The notes under the pieces were generated by a model that saw only the letters and a list, made by a program, of their open reading frames with translations, made no database searches and was not told the origin of the DNA. This document shows, in pieces, positions 16,885-24,398 of a stretch of 64,000 bases of DNA. The number at the start of each line of letters is the position of its first letter. Within the stretch, counting starts at the first letter, position 1. The position numbers and the translations under genes were made by a program. Source of the DNA: Aneurinibacillus uraniidurans (GTDB lineage Bacteria > Bacillota > Bacilli > Aneurinibacillales > Aneurinibacillaceae); NCBI RefSeq assembly GCF_028471905.1, contig NZ_CP116902.1, forward strand, positions 2,392,501-2,456,500, read 5' to 3'.

Positions 16885-17407
16885 TAGTATTAACCCCTAT
16901 TCTTATTAAATTAGGAAGGTACAAGTGCTGATTATCCATTTTATAAGAGGTCTACTCCCATATAAGTCGAAATAATTTTTTTAAAATCGTTGAATACCTT
17001 CCTTAATTGAAAGTCATATCGACATATAGCTGATTAATCAAACTCCCTTCTCTTCTTTATAAAAACGCGGATCAGCCTGAACGATACAACCAATACCCAT
17101 AAATTCAATTAATTACATAGAAAACATAATATTACCTTTTATACATCAAAACTTATATCGGCCATTGATTTGTAATTCTTTAGAAATACTTATATTTTTG
17201 CAATTCAACTTAATACGTCCGTTATAGTAACCAAAGGTATTCTTATTTCTAATGTAATAGGAAAAATGCTAGATAATCGTTATAAAAAAACGTTTCCAAA
17301 AGGGATTAGGGAATAATAATGACCAAAATTAGTATTTTTTTACTGTTTTTCAAAAAACCAAAAACATCCTGCCTTGATTAAGACAGAATGTTTTATAAAT
17401 CCGAAGT
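16885..17407. other. Long AT-rich gap
   Basis: No gene found. A hairpin AAACATCCTG..CAGaATGTTT at about 17362-17397 may terminate minus- or plus-strand transcripts. Confidence 0.4.
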
Positions 17408-17560
17408 ATACGATTGGAAGGATTGGTCCGGGTTTCCTACGTGTACCCACCAAACATTAAGTATGTTGATCAGTTCCAAGCAATCCAGAAAAAAGCACAA
17501 AAAGCAGGTTTAGGGATATAGCGTGCAGAAAATTATACCCAGGAGGATGGATTCCACTCA
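17408..17560 (+). pseudogene. Staphylococcal-nuclease (thermonuclease) type pseudogene fragment
   Basis: One frame reads LVRVSYVYPPNIKYVDQFQA, then IQKKAQKAGLGI, an in-frame TAG, then RAENYTQEDG. This matches the C-terminal part of secreted thermonucleases (YncB-type: AYVYPPNVKYVDQF, KEARxxGLGIW), and the TAG stands where Trp is conserved. The catalytic N-terminal half is missing and the downstream part shifts frame. It sits just before the 17681 gene. Confidence 0.75.
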
Positions 17561-17680
17561 GAAACGAAGCCCGTGCTGCTGATACAGCTCCTATTAATCG
17601 CGGAGAACCTGATTATCGACCAGCAAGATTGGGACTATGATGGAGTAGTCTACGAATCATACATACTTGGAGGTAACACT

Positions 17681-18262
17681 ATGAAACGCATTGTAAGTCT
17701 TTCAGTAGCTACACTAAGCCTGTCTTTATTGTTTAGCCCTGTATCCCCTGCCTTTGCTGCACAACTCCAAAAAGAGAAAGTTACAGTTACAGCTACAGCC
17801 CCAGCGTATAAGGTTGCTACTATCAATCTGACATTTGAGGGCGAACCGTTTACGATTTCTAAACAGCCAGTTATGATCGGCAAGACCCTCATGCTGCCAG
17901 CAAAAGACTTCTATGACGAGTTTGATATTAAAGTTAAATGGGATGCAAAGAACAACACAATGACAATGATTGACGGCGATGTAACAGCAAACTTCAAAGT
18001 CGGCAGCAAAATCGGTACGTTTCATGATCCTAGTGACGAAGTATCCGACTATGAGTTTGAGATGGATGTAGCACCAGTCATCATCAACGGAACTTTATAT
18101 GTTGAAGCAGAAACTGTTATAGCATCAATATATTGTGTAGTGGACTGGACAGACGTTAATACTTTAGATATTAGCAACTATAATGGTGATGATGAATATG
18201 ATACGTCAAGTGGAGATGACGAAGCTTACGATATAAGCGATGAATCTGGTTATGATGTATAA
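17681..18262 (+). CDS. Secreted protein with copper amine oxidase N-like domain
   Basis: 193 residues from ATG 17681, selected because TTGGAGGTAACACT lies directly upstream; the longer frame from 17573 runs through the nuclease relic. The signal peptide KRIVSLSVATLSLSLLFSP..AFA is followed by a domain like Cu_amine_oxidN1 (stalk domain): GEPFTISKQPVMIGKTLMLP, WDAKNNTMTMIDG and APVIINGTLYVEAETV. The last 25 residues are an Asp/Ser/Tyr-rich acidic tail. Such domains occur in exported wall-associated proteins of Bacillales with no catalytic role of their own. Confidence 0.78.
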   Translation: MKRIVSLSVATLSLSLLFSPVSPAFAAQLQKEKVTVTATAPAYKVATINLTFEGEPFTISKQPVMIGKTLMLPAKDFYDEFDIKVKWDAKNNTMTMIDGDVTANFKVGSKIGTFHDPSDEVSDYEFEMDVAPVIINGTLYVEAETVIASIYCVVDWTDVNTLDISNYNGDDEYDTSSGDDEAYDISDESGYDV

Positions 18263-18265
18263 CAA

Positions 18266-18385
18266 ACACCTTTACTCCCTAGTACATATTAGGGAGTAAA
18301 AATAGTATAAGAAAAAGCCTGGCATATTACCTTATACAGTATATGTCAGGCTTCTTTATGTTACTTCTATTCCACAACATATATA
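18266..18385. repeat. Dispersed ~115-bp repeat, copy A
   Basis: Contains a perfect 11-bp-arm palindrome (TTTACTCCCTA..TAGGGAGTAAA, 18271-18300), then a GCCTGGCATA..TATGTCAGGC terminator-like stem, then TATGTTACTTCTATTCCA. The same order of parts recurs at 30318-30440 with about three quarters identity by eye; the palindrome alone also occurs at 26911-26932. Likely acts as terminator for the 17681 gene. Confidence 0.7.
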
Positions 18386-18693
18386 GCGAGTCGTACCTCA
18401 AATACTTAAAACGATCTTTGGTCGTTCACTCATGGCTTGTCGACGAAAAATTAACCATGTTTTTGGAACAAACAAAATTACTCATTACTATAGTATTAGG
18501 TGGGAATGAAGTAATACAAGGAGAAAAGATTATCTATGCACCTAATAGTGGCTATATGCACGGAGAAACGTATATAGGCAGCTTGAAGCCCAGGGTGGAA
18601 AGATAATTAAGCAGGTGTCATAGTGCCATTTACGGTTTCATACTACATTATACAAGCGGGATGATATTGTACCGCAATTAGGAGGGACTAGGA

Positions 18694-19257
18694 ATGAAGA
18701 AGAACATGCTATCCGTTCTGACGCTTGCCTTACTAGGCGGATTGATCCCGGCGCAGGCTAAAGGGTTAGAAATATATCAAGCGCATAACATCGACATCAT
18801 TCAAGCACAAGACATCGAGATCGTCCAAGCAGAGGAAGTGAAGCCAGTTACTCCGCAAAAAAATAAACCGAGTACAGTACCCTCTAAGTCTAATTCGGTT
18901 GACTATGCTTTTCGGACATTTATTCTATGGGTACCTGGCACATCGTATTCTTTTGATAATTATGCGGCAGGTACGCGCACGCTGTATACATCAACCGGCA
19001 CACTTCCAAAAAGTGCACTCACTGTCAATAAGGATGGTACGTATGTGTGGAACAGCGCCTGGGACGGAAAAATCATCAAAGGAAAATGGAAGAACAATAA
19101 TAATGGAACGATTAGCCTACTGAAAGGACAGGAAGGAAAGACATGGACACTGAGCAAAGGAGGCGGAAAATACGAGGATATTTTCCTGATGGACGGATCG
19201 ATATGGTATAGCGGTAAAACAGTCACATTGAAAAAAGGAAAAGTACCAAAAAAATAA
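18694..19257 (+). CDS. Secreted hypothetical protein
   Basis: 187 residues. TTAGGAGGGACTAGGA precedes ATG 18694. A signal peptide (KKNMLSVLTLALLGGLIPAQA) leads into three imperfect tandem units (IYQAHNID, IIQAQDIE, IVQAEEV), a proline/lysine linker, and a beta-rich domain of about 120 residues with TSTGTLPKSALTVNKDGTYV, a WDGKIIKGKW strand and SIWYSGKTVTLKKGK. The last part resembles lipocalin-like wall proteins of Bacillales that have no assigned role. Confidence 0.7.
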   Translation: MKKNMLSVLTLALLGGLIPAQAKGLEIYQAHNIDIIQAQDIEIVQAEEVKPVTPQKNKPSTVPSKSNSVDYAFRTFILWVPGTSYSFDNYAAGTRTLYTSTGTLPKSALTVNKDGTYVWNSAWDGKIIKGKWKNNNNGTISLLKGQEGKTWTLSKGGGKYEDIFLMDGSIWYSGKTVTLKKGKVPKK

Positions 19258-19269
19258 TCGAGGTATATG

Positions 19270-19312
19270 CAAAACTGTCTTTTCCTATGCAGCTGAAGAG
19301 GCAGTTTTTTAT
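19270..19312 (+). terminator. Terminator
   Basis: AAAACTG.CTTTTC ... GAAGAGGCAGTTTTTT stem with U-rich tail. Confidence 0.7.
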
Positions 19313-19623
19313 ATTCTATTATCCTCTAGTAAAAAGTTCGGTGATTTTTTTAAGAAGCCAACACCTGCTCCTTCACTGTCATACTAAATTGGTCTATGAT
19401 CCATTTTTACAGATATCTCGGCTGAACTCCTTTGTGCTATCAGTTCTCTTTACTGTAGAATTATAAAATTTAGTAGCATGACTCAAGGTGTGGCGAAAAT
19501 CTAGGGAATAGGACAAGACTCTTTTCGTTGATGATGAAAATTCCAAGGTTCGTGCTGATAGGCAAGTCACCAAAACCAGCTTCAGTCAATAAGCTACCTA
19601 TATAAGCCGAAGGGGGTGAGAAA
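19313..19623. other. Upstream region of cwlJ
   Basis: About 310 bases; no gene. By analogy the cwlJ-gerQ promoter should be mother-cell (sigma-E) type, but I could not fix convincing boxes. Confidence 0.35.
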
Positions 19624-20100
19624 ATGGGTAGACGAATAAAACATACTTCACGTGACGTGGAGGAGTTAGCGAGGCTAATGCTGGCGGAAGCGGCCGGTGA
19701 AGGAGTCCAAGGGATGAACATGGTGGGAACGGTTGTGTCCAATCGGGTCGAGGCTGACTGTGCTCCTGACTTCAAAGGGTTGCGCAATATCAGAGATGCG
19801 ATCTATCAAACCATACCTGGAACTGGAATTCCTCACTTCGAGCCCGTCTTAAATGGAACATTGTATACACAACGTCCCAGAGAAGCTGACCTCCAGAGGG
19901 CTAGGAATTTGTTGCAGGGTGATCGGGACCCTCGGGCCAGAATGAGTTTGTGGTTTTTTAACCCCAGTCCGGGGAAAAAATACCGAGCTCCTTGTACCGA
20001 CACGATGCCAAGATCCCCCATGACAAAGTTCGATTTTGCGCACAAGAATCATTGCTTCTATGTCGCTGTACCAGGCTACTGTGAAGAGTTTTATAGATAA
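19624..20100 (+). CDS. cwlJ: Spore cortex-lytic enzyme CwlJ
   Basis: 158 residues without signal peptide, as in CwlJ, the SleB-type hydrolase made in the mother cell and held in the spore coat, which degrades cortex during (Ca-DPA-triggered) germination. The hydrolase_2 core is complete: SRDVEELARLMLAEAAGEGV with the catalytic Glu, GMNMVGTVVSNRVEADC, FKGLRNIRDAIYQ, and the C-terminal KNHCFYVAVPGYCEEFY. GAAGGGGGTGAGAAA precedes ATG 19624. It is 23 bases upstream of gerQ, the protein required to localise CwlJ; this gene pair is the strongest support for the name. Confidence 0.93.
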   Translation: MGRRIKHTSRDVEELARLMLAEAAGEGVQGMNMVGTVVSNRVEADCAPDFKGLRNIRDAIYQTIPGTGIPHFEPVLNGTLYTQRPREADLQRARNLLQGDRDPRARMSLWFFNPSPGKKYRAPCTDTMPRSPMTKFDFAHKNHCFYVAVPGYCEEFYR

Positions 20101-20123
20101 ATTAAAAAGGAGATAACCTTCTC

Positions 20124-20591
20124 ATGACTTGTGGAGATCTTACTTATTATCCGGTGAATTATTATCCTGGTTTTTATCCAGCTTCCATGATGCTGGGCAG
20201 TATCGCACGACAACCTGGCGGCAGCCCACCGACGACTATGCATTCTGGACCCTCTTATGCCACCCCGGTAGTTCCGATGGGGACTGGACAGCAACTTCCA
20301 ACAGGCAAGATGGAAGAATCATTTATCGAAAATATCTTACGCTTCAACAAAGGTAAGGTCGGTACATTCTACTTTACTTACCAAGGTAACAGCAAATGGA
20401 ATGCAATGGTTTACCGCGGGCGCGTAGAAACAGCTGGTCGTGACCACCTTATCATCAGCGACCCATCCAGCGGTAAACGCTACCTGCTGATGATGTCCAA
20501 TCTCGACTGGGTAGAATTCGATGAACAAATTAACTATCCTCACATAGAAATTAGTCCAGATGTCCAGGCATCCCTGACGACATCGGGGTAA
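20124..20591 (+). CDS. gerQ: Spore coat protein GerQ
   Basis: 155 residues. The N-terminal region is Tyr/Pro-rich (YYPVNYYPGFYPASMMLG), followed by the conserved GerQ domain: PTGKMEESFIENILRFNKGK, VGTFYFTYQGNSKWNAMVYR, GRVETAGRDHLIISDPSSGK, and YLLMMSNLDWVEFDEQI. GerQ is a coat protein cross-linked by transglutaminase and needed for CwlJ localisation. AAAAAGGAGATAACCTTCTC precedes ATG 20124. It forms an operon with cwlJ ending in the terminator at 20606. The Lys-rich N-terminus of B. subtilis GerQ is not obvious here. Confidence 0.95.
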   Translation: MTCGDLTYYPVNYYPGFYPASMMLGSIARQPGGSPPTTMHSGPSYATPVVPMGTGQQLPTGKMEESFIENILRFNKGKVGTFYFTYQGNSKWNAMVYRGRVETAGRDHLIISDPSSGKRYLLMMSNLDWVEFDEQINYPHIEISPDVQASLTTSG

Positions 20592-20605
20592 ATTTGTAGA
20601 ACCCT

Positions 20606-20650
20606 AAAAAGCCGCTTACTTCCTTTTTGGAAAATAAGCGGCTTTTTAGT
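20606..20650 (+). terminator. Terminator of cwlJ-gerQ
   Basis: AAAAAGCCGCTTA..TAAGCGGCTTTTT, perfect 13-bp stem with U-tail. Confidence 0.92.
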
Positions 20651-20736
20651 TCTGACCACATATAGAATGCAAATTCGGGAATATGTCAGGATTTTTTACG
20701 TACTGAAGCTTTATTCAATTACATTTCTAAGTGAAA

Positions 20737-21351
20737 TTATGACGTTGGTTCGATCGTCCATGTATGATCTTCATTTAATATAACGGTCATTGAATACACA
20801 CCAGGATCGAATTGGACTTCTACCGCGTTTGTTTTCGCTTCGGTATCTAGTACCTGTCCTTCTGTGTAGTCCCCAAACGTGATGTAATATTTTGAGTGAG
20901 GAATAAAGCGCAAATCTAGATTAGACTGTGCCTGTACCGCATATACACTATTTCCAGACATTCCGACACCAACAGATGCTTCTTTGAACGGAATATTTAA
21001 ATCTTGGTCAATGTGTAGACCATCTGAACTGCTTTGTGTGGTTTGATTTACAAATCGGTACGCTCCATCCTCATAAGCAAGTGTTACCGCGTTATTTTTG
21101 TTCAAGCCAGCTGGCAGTACTTCATTTGCTATAAATTGAACGCCTGGAGTAAGCGTCCCTGTTTCAGACCAAACAAAACTATAATCAACATTCCATTCGA
21201 AAGCCCCTTTTGTATTGGGATGCGCCATTTGAGTAAGCCATGCAAGAGATAGTACTTTTTGATCTTTTACTTTAGGAGCCTCTTGAAATACACAAAAATT
21301 ACCGCTATTAGTAGATTTGTTTAAAAAGGTTATAGAGTATTGTTCACTCAC
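20737..21351 (-). CDS. RhiA-like protein of unknown function
   Basis: 204 residues from a GTG at 21351 with AAAGAGGAGGAATAAAC upstream. The start SEQYSITFLNKSTNSGNFCV and following VFQEAP, then WLTQMAHPNTKGAFEWNVDY and the C-terminal GVYSMTVILNEDHTWTIEPT resemble the RhiA family, first described in Rhizobium as a quorum-regulated rhizosphere protein. All-beta, no signal peptide. Biochemistry is unknown. It is preceded on the same strand by a 32-codon gene. A DUF1842-like gene at 29.8 kb has a similar all-beta character. Confidence 0.6.
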   Translation of the reverse strand: MSEQYSITFLNKSTNSGNFCVFQEAPKVKDQKVLSLAWLTQMAHPNTKGAFEWNVDYSFVWSETGTLTPGVQFIANEVLPAGLNKNNAVTLAYEDGAYRFVNQTTQSSSDGLHIDQDLNIPFKEASVGVGMSGNSVYAVQAQSNLDLRFIPHSKYYITFGDYTEGQVLDTEAKTNAVEVQFDPGVYSMTVILNEDHTWTIEPTS

Positions 21352-21366
21352 GTTTATTCCTCCTCT

Positions 21367-21465
21367 TTATCGAGTAAATGTAACATAATTTCGTAAAATT
21401 ACATTCTCCCCTTCTACGAAGATCTCCAGCCCGTCTACTCTACGTACAACGTCTGTGACTTTCAT
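21367..21465 (-). CDS. 32-residue peptide gene upstream of the RhiA-like gene
   Basis: ATG 21465 is preceded by TGAGGGATAACAT; the product begins MKVTDVVRRVDGLEIFVEGE and ends with VTFTR. It stops 15 bases before the GTG of the next gene, which shares its strand. Its short beta-like sequence is not recognised. Below the usual annotation threshold, so confidence is limited, but the ribosome-binding site and tight spacing support translation. Confidence 0.5.
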   Translation of the reverse strand: MKVTDVVRRVDGLEIFVEGENVILRNYVTFTR

Positions 21466-21677
21466 ATGTTATCCCTCATTCCCTTTTATTTCTCTTATTA
21501 TATTCCATACATTTAATTCCATAAAACAAAATCGATTCAACTCGTTAAAAAATAGTGATCTTATTTGCCCAGTAAAATTGGATCTAAAGAGATTTGCTCA
21601 TTTCTTTCTGCCTATCTCCCCCCCTTATCACGAAATTTTCCCTTTCTCTTAGATACAGCACTGGTGAAAACTAAAGT

Positions 21678-21705
21678 AAGCCTCCCACTCGTCTGGGAGG
21701 CTTTT
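21678..21705. terminator. Second copy of the GCCTCCC terminator family
   Basis: AAGCCTCCC..GGGAGGCTT then TTGACTGTATA, the same as 4140-4171 apart from the loop. No plus-strand gene precedes it directly, so it looks like a displaced copy. Confidence 0.7.
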
Positions 21706-21818
21706 GACTGTATACAATGGGGGATGGTCTATTTTTTAAAATTAGTTTAGAAAACTAAAACAAAGCTCATCTCATTTGCGTATCTTGTACTAAGTTATAC
21801 CAAAGGGGATGAGATAGG

Positions 21819-22208
21819 GTGCCCATTTCCAAACAACTTTGTAACCGCTTAGCCCATATTCTTGGTGGCAAAGGTATGCATGAAAATAACCGCTGTGACG
21901 TTACAAAGAAGCGTAATCTTCGCGTAACAATGTTAGGTAAAAAATATGAGGTTGAACAGGAATTTGTTTTTGAATCGATGGATAAAAGGGGTAGGACACT
22001 AAACACAGGTGAAATCACAGTTCTACAAAGGGAAGTAAATCGCTTTGTGCGTGCTCTTCATAGACGCGGAATTAGAACCACCGCTATCCATAATCACTGG
22101 TTATTTGAAAAACCACGCTTAATGTATGTTCATTATGAATTCGTAGAACGACCAGTTATAGCAGCAAGAAAGATAAAAGAAGCCTTGAGAGAAGTAGGAA
22201 TCAGTTAG
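21819..22208 (+). CDS. DUF1259 domain protein
   Basis: 129 residues from GTG 21819 with CAAAGGGGATGAGATAGG upstream. The family pattern is clear: LCNRLAHILGGKG, VEQEFVFESMDKRGRTLNTG, EITVLQREVNRFVRALHRRG, TAIHNHWLFEKPRLMYVHYE and ARKIKEAL. DUF1259 (LpqO/LppY-like) proteins are of unknown function; the IHNHW and MYVHYE His residues suggest metal binding. At this length it is one module of a family that often has two. It has no signal peptide. Confidence 0.85.
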   Translation: MPISKQLCNRLAHILGGKGMHENNRCDVTKKRNLRVTMLGKKYEVEQEFVFESMDKRGRTLNTGEITVLQREVNRFVRALHRRGIRTTAIHNHWLFEKPRLMYVHYEFVERPVIAARKIKEALREVGIS

Positions 22209-22281
22209 CTGCCCATTTAAGGGCAGCGAGGCTAATTTTAAAACAGATTGAGGAGTTAATCAGAAGAAAGAAAAAGTAACA

Positions 22282-22320
22282 ACACTCCTACCATTTGAAC
22301 GGATGGTGGGAGTGTCTTAT
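22282..22320 (+). terminator. Terminator
   Basis: ACACTCC.ACCAT..ATGGTGGGAGTGT followed by CTTATTTCT. Confidence 0.75.
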
Positions 22321-22414
22321 TTCTAAGTTATATACCTGAAAACAGCACTGATACGGATTGATAAACACTATAAAAATCTTCTCATTCATCTGAGAGTTTT
22401 TTGACCGTACGGAT

Positions 22415-22612
22415 TTACATTTGTTTTTTATCCCTATCCATTTCAAACTCACACAATCCACAAACAATTATTTTCCTAAATGTTGTGTTTATAGCTTCTG
22501 GATGTAGAATGCGAAAAGCCTCTAGTTCAGATTCTGAAAAAACTTTATTATTTCTATCTACGTACATATATACAGTTATACTATCCGTTCCCTTACAAAA
22601 GTGACATAGCAT
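22415..22612 (-). CDS. Small zinc-ribbon-like protein, 65 aa
   Basis: ATG 22612 has GGAGGGATAAAGA upstream. Two CxxC pairs (MLCHFCKG at the N-terminus and VCGLCEFE near residue 51) frame a central segment with VFSESELEAFRILHPEAINT. The arrangement suggests a single treble-clef or zinc-ribbon fold. Not recognised as a named family. It ends away from other genes, with a hairpin of the 22686 region upstream on the same strand. Confidence 0.6.
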   Translation of the reverse strand: MLCHFCKGTDSITVYMYVDRNNKVFSESELEAFRILHPEAINTTFRKIIVCGLCEFEMDRDKKQM

Positions 22613-22685
22613 TCTTTATCCCTCCGATTTTATCCGCTTATTACCATTCTTTGTGAAGGGATTAAAAACCTCTTTAAGCAAAAAA

Positions 22686-22715
22686 AATCCCGCCATCCAT
22701 CTGGACAGCAGGAAT
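22686..22715 (-). terminator. Terminator following the holin-like relic
   Basis: On the minus strand CCTGCTGTCCA.GATGGATGGCGGG folds and is followed by ATTTTTTTTG; it ended the now degraded 22731-22815 gene. Confidence 0.6.
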
Positions 22716-22730
22716 AATAACATTACTCTA

Positions 22731-22815
22731 CTTTTTAGCATCTACATGTGATTGACCAAGAATATAAGCAATGACTAAGCTACTGTCATAATGGAATCCG
22801 TAGGGAAATGTAATC
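22731..22815 (-). pseudogene. Degraded copy of the 4614-4781 holin-like gene
   Basis: On the minus strand the 3' end encodes IAYILGQSHVDAKK with a stop, matching VAYILGQSYVDATK of the intact copy. Upstream, a frameshift and an in-frame TAG separate it from FPTDSIMTVA, and the first half of the gene is absent. Confidence 0.72.
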
Positions 22816-22937
22816 CTTGCATAATATTTAGATATACAAAAAGCCTGACTATCCATTGGTTGGGCTTTGCAGTTCTTATCGACTAATTATAATTTCGTAG
22901 TGCAGTGGCAGTGAAAACTTTGTTCATTCCAAATAGA

Positions 22938-22988
22938 TTGACATTTCAGTGATAATACCTTACCATTTATTTAGATGATTATCTAAAT
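22938..22988 (+). promoter_or_regulatory. Promoter and operator of the sdpRI-like operon
   Basis: TTGACA at 22938-22943 and TACCAT at 22961-22966 are 17 bases apart. Just downstream is a perfect inverted repeat ATTTAGAT GATT ATCTAAAT (22969-22988), a typical ArsR/SmtB-family operator, suggesting autorepression by the encoded regulator. Confidence 0.75.
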
Positions 22989-23017
22989 ATCTAATTGAAA
23001 GTTGGCAGGTGAATTTA

Positions 23018-23302
23018 ATGAATGACGCCTTTAAAGCCTTATCTGATCCTAGTAGAAGGAAAATATTGCATTTGCTAAAAACCAAAGATTTGACCGCAGG
23101 TGAAATTGCGGACCACTTTGAGATGGCGAAACCAAGCATTTCTCATCATCTCAATATCTTAAAACAAGCTAATCTTGTGGACTCTGAGAAAAAAGGACAA
23201 CAAGTTATTTACTCCCTGAATACAAGCGTTTTTGAAGAAGTAGTAGGGTGGTTTCTAGACTTTTTAGATAAGAATAAAGAGGTGAAAGAAAATGAAAAGT
23301 AA
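23018..23302 (+). CDS. sdpR: ArsR-family repressor, SdpR-like
   Basis: About 94 residues from ATG 23018, chosen over GTG 23009 because AGGTG sits 7 bases ahead. It is a winged helix of the ArsR family: NDAFKALSDPSRRKILHLLK, AGEIADHFEMAKPSISHHLN (recognition helix), LKQANLVDSEKKGQQVIYSL. No metal-binding cysteines are visible, as in SdpR. In B. subtilis SdpR represses sdpRI and is sequestered at the membrane by SdpI when toxin SdpC is bound. The stop overlaps the start of the sdpI-like gene, and a perfect operator lies upstream. Confidence 0.87.
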   Translation: MNDAFKALSDPSRRKILHLLKTKDLTAGEIADHFEMAKPSISHHLNILKQANLVDSEKKGQQVIYSLNTSVFEEVVGWFLDFLDKNKEVKENEK

Positions 23303-23921
23303 ATGGTTAGGTTTTTTGTTAATCCTGTTAGCGTTTGGCGTCACATTATTTTGTTATCGAATGTTACCGGAACAATTCCCCATTCATTGGGGTATAGATG
23401 GTAGTGTGGATCGATATGAGCACAAAGCATTCGGAGCATTCCTGCTACCAGTAATTATGCTTATTCTAGTTCCATTAATGCTTTTCTTACCAAAAGTTGA
23501 TCCCAGAAAAGACAATTACGTTCGTTTTGGGAAGACCTACGAACTAATAACTAATGGAATCCTTCTGTTTTTGTTTGTATTCCAAATCCTGGCTCTATCC
23601 CTTAGTCTAGGTTGGATTCATAACACGAACTATTTTATTCCTGTTTTTCTAGGCGTTTTATTTATTTTTCTTGGTAATTACATGCCAAAAATCAAACAAA
23701 ATTACTTTTTTGGAATTCGAACACCTTGGGCGATAGCGAATGAAGATGTTTGGAGGAGAACACATCGATTCGGCGGGAAAGTTTTAGTCATCGCTGGAAT
23801 CCTCTTTATTGGTACTATATTATTGCCCACCTCTTTGCAAAGCACAGTGATCATTATTGTTTTGTGTGTCAGTTTAATCATCACTTATCTAAGTTCCTAT
23901 TTCTTTTTTGTGAAGGGTTAA
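23292..23921 (+). CDS. sdpI: SdpI-family immunity membrane protein
   Basis: 209 residues, about six transmembrane helices. Family motifs: FCYRMLPEQFPIHWGIDGSV, LLFLFVFQILALSLSLGW, LGNYMPKIKQNYFFGIRTPW and EDVWRRTHRFGGKVLVIAG, all diagnostic of SdpI/DUF1648. SdpI gives immunity to the cannibalism toxin SdpC and relays the signal to SdpR. The gene overlaps sdpR by 11 bases, so the pair is one operon. No sdpABC toxin genes are in the window, so this is an orphan immunity pair, possibly protecting against other strains. Confidence 0.9.
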   Translation: MKSKWLGFLLILLAFGVTLFCYRMLPEQFPIHWGIDGSVDRYEHKAFGAFLLPVIMLILVPLMLFLPKVDPRKDNYVRFGKTYELITNGILLFLFVFQILALSLSLGWIHNTNYFIPVFLGVLFIFLGNYMPKIKQNYFFGIRTPWAIANEDVWRRTHRFGGKVLVIAGILFIGTILLPTSLQSTVIIIVLCVSLIITYLSSYFFFVKG

Positions 23922-24079
23922 CACTTTGAAAAATTTTTTGATTTTTTTTACTTGAATCAATTTCATAACCTAAAAACCTTGAGCCGTAAGGTTCAATAGA
24001 CATGAAAAAAAGGAGTACCTCCCCAAATCTCGAATAGAGTTGTTGACTAGACAACTCAATGAGAAAGGTTGGTCTCCTT

Positions 24080-24172
24080 ATGTACTCTATTCGTCAAGGA
24101 CATCTATTTTCCCTGCAAGATTTATTAAATTTAGAACCTACCCAACGATTAAACTACTCGTTCGCCGCTTAA
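24080..24172 (+). pseudogene. Transposase N-terminal remnant
   Basis: A 30-codon frame from ATG 24080 reads MYSIRQGHLFSLQDLLNLEP and stops at FAA. This matches the extreme N-terminus of IS1182/IS4-like transposases (xxIRQxxLFSFEDLLxLQP). Inverted repeats flank it (CGAATAGAGT at about 24032 and ACTCTATTCG at about 24084, plus GAGTTGT..ACAACTC), consistent with an IS end. The rest of the gene is missing. Confidence 0.5.
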
Positions 24173-24211
24173 AAAACGATATTCTTTTCTGCCTGGATTA
24201 ATTGAAACACA

Positions 24212-24264
24212 ATAAAGCCTGACATACTCCCCTATAGAAAAGGGCGTATGTTAGGCTTTTTTAT
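24212..24264. terminator. AAAGCCTGACATA-type terminator
   Basis: AAAGCCTGACATAC..GTATGTTAGGCTTTTTT, member of the dispersed family also seen at 18315, 27423, 29733 and (degraded) 30365. Confidence 0.8.
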
Positions 24265-24398
24265 CATTACAATATCTTCGATTTTATATTTTTATTACAT
24301 AGGTTTTTGCAGCTATATCATTCCATCTTCGTTTATTCTTTTGCCATAAAAACTATAATTATCCTATTCCTAGAGGTAATACCAGCAAAGTAGCATAA

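Noticed and set aside
18343-18606. 87-codon frame after the 18.27-kb repeat
   Set aside because: Starts inside the terminator stem and lacks a ribosome-binding site; the C-terminal half (IYAPNSGYMHGETYIG) might be a gene fragment but nothing supports translation.
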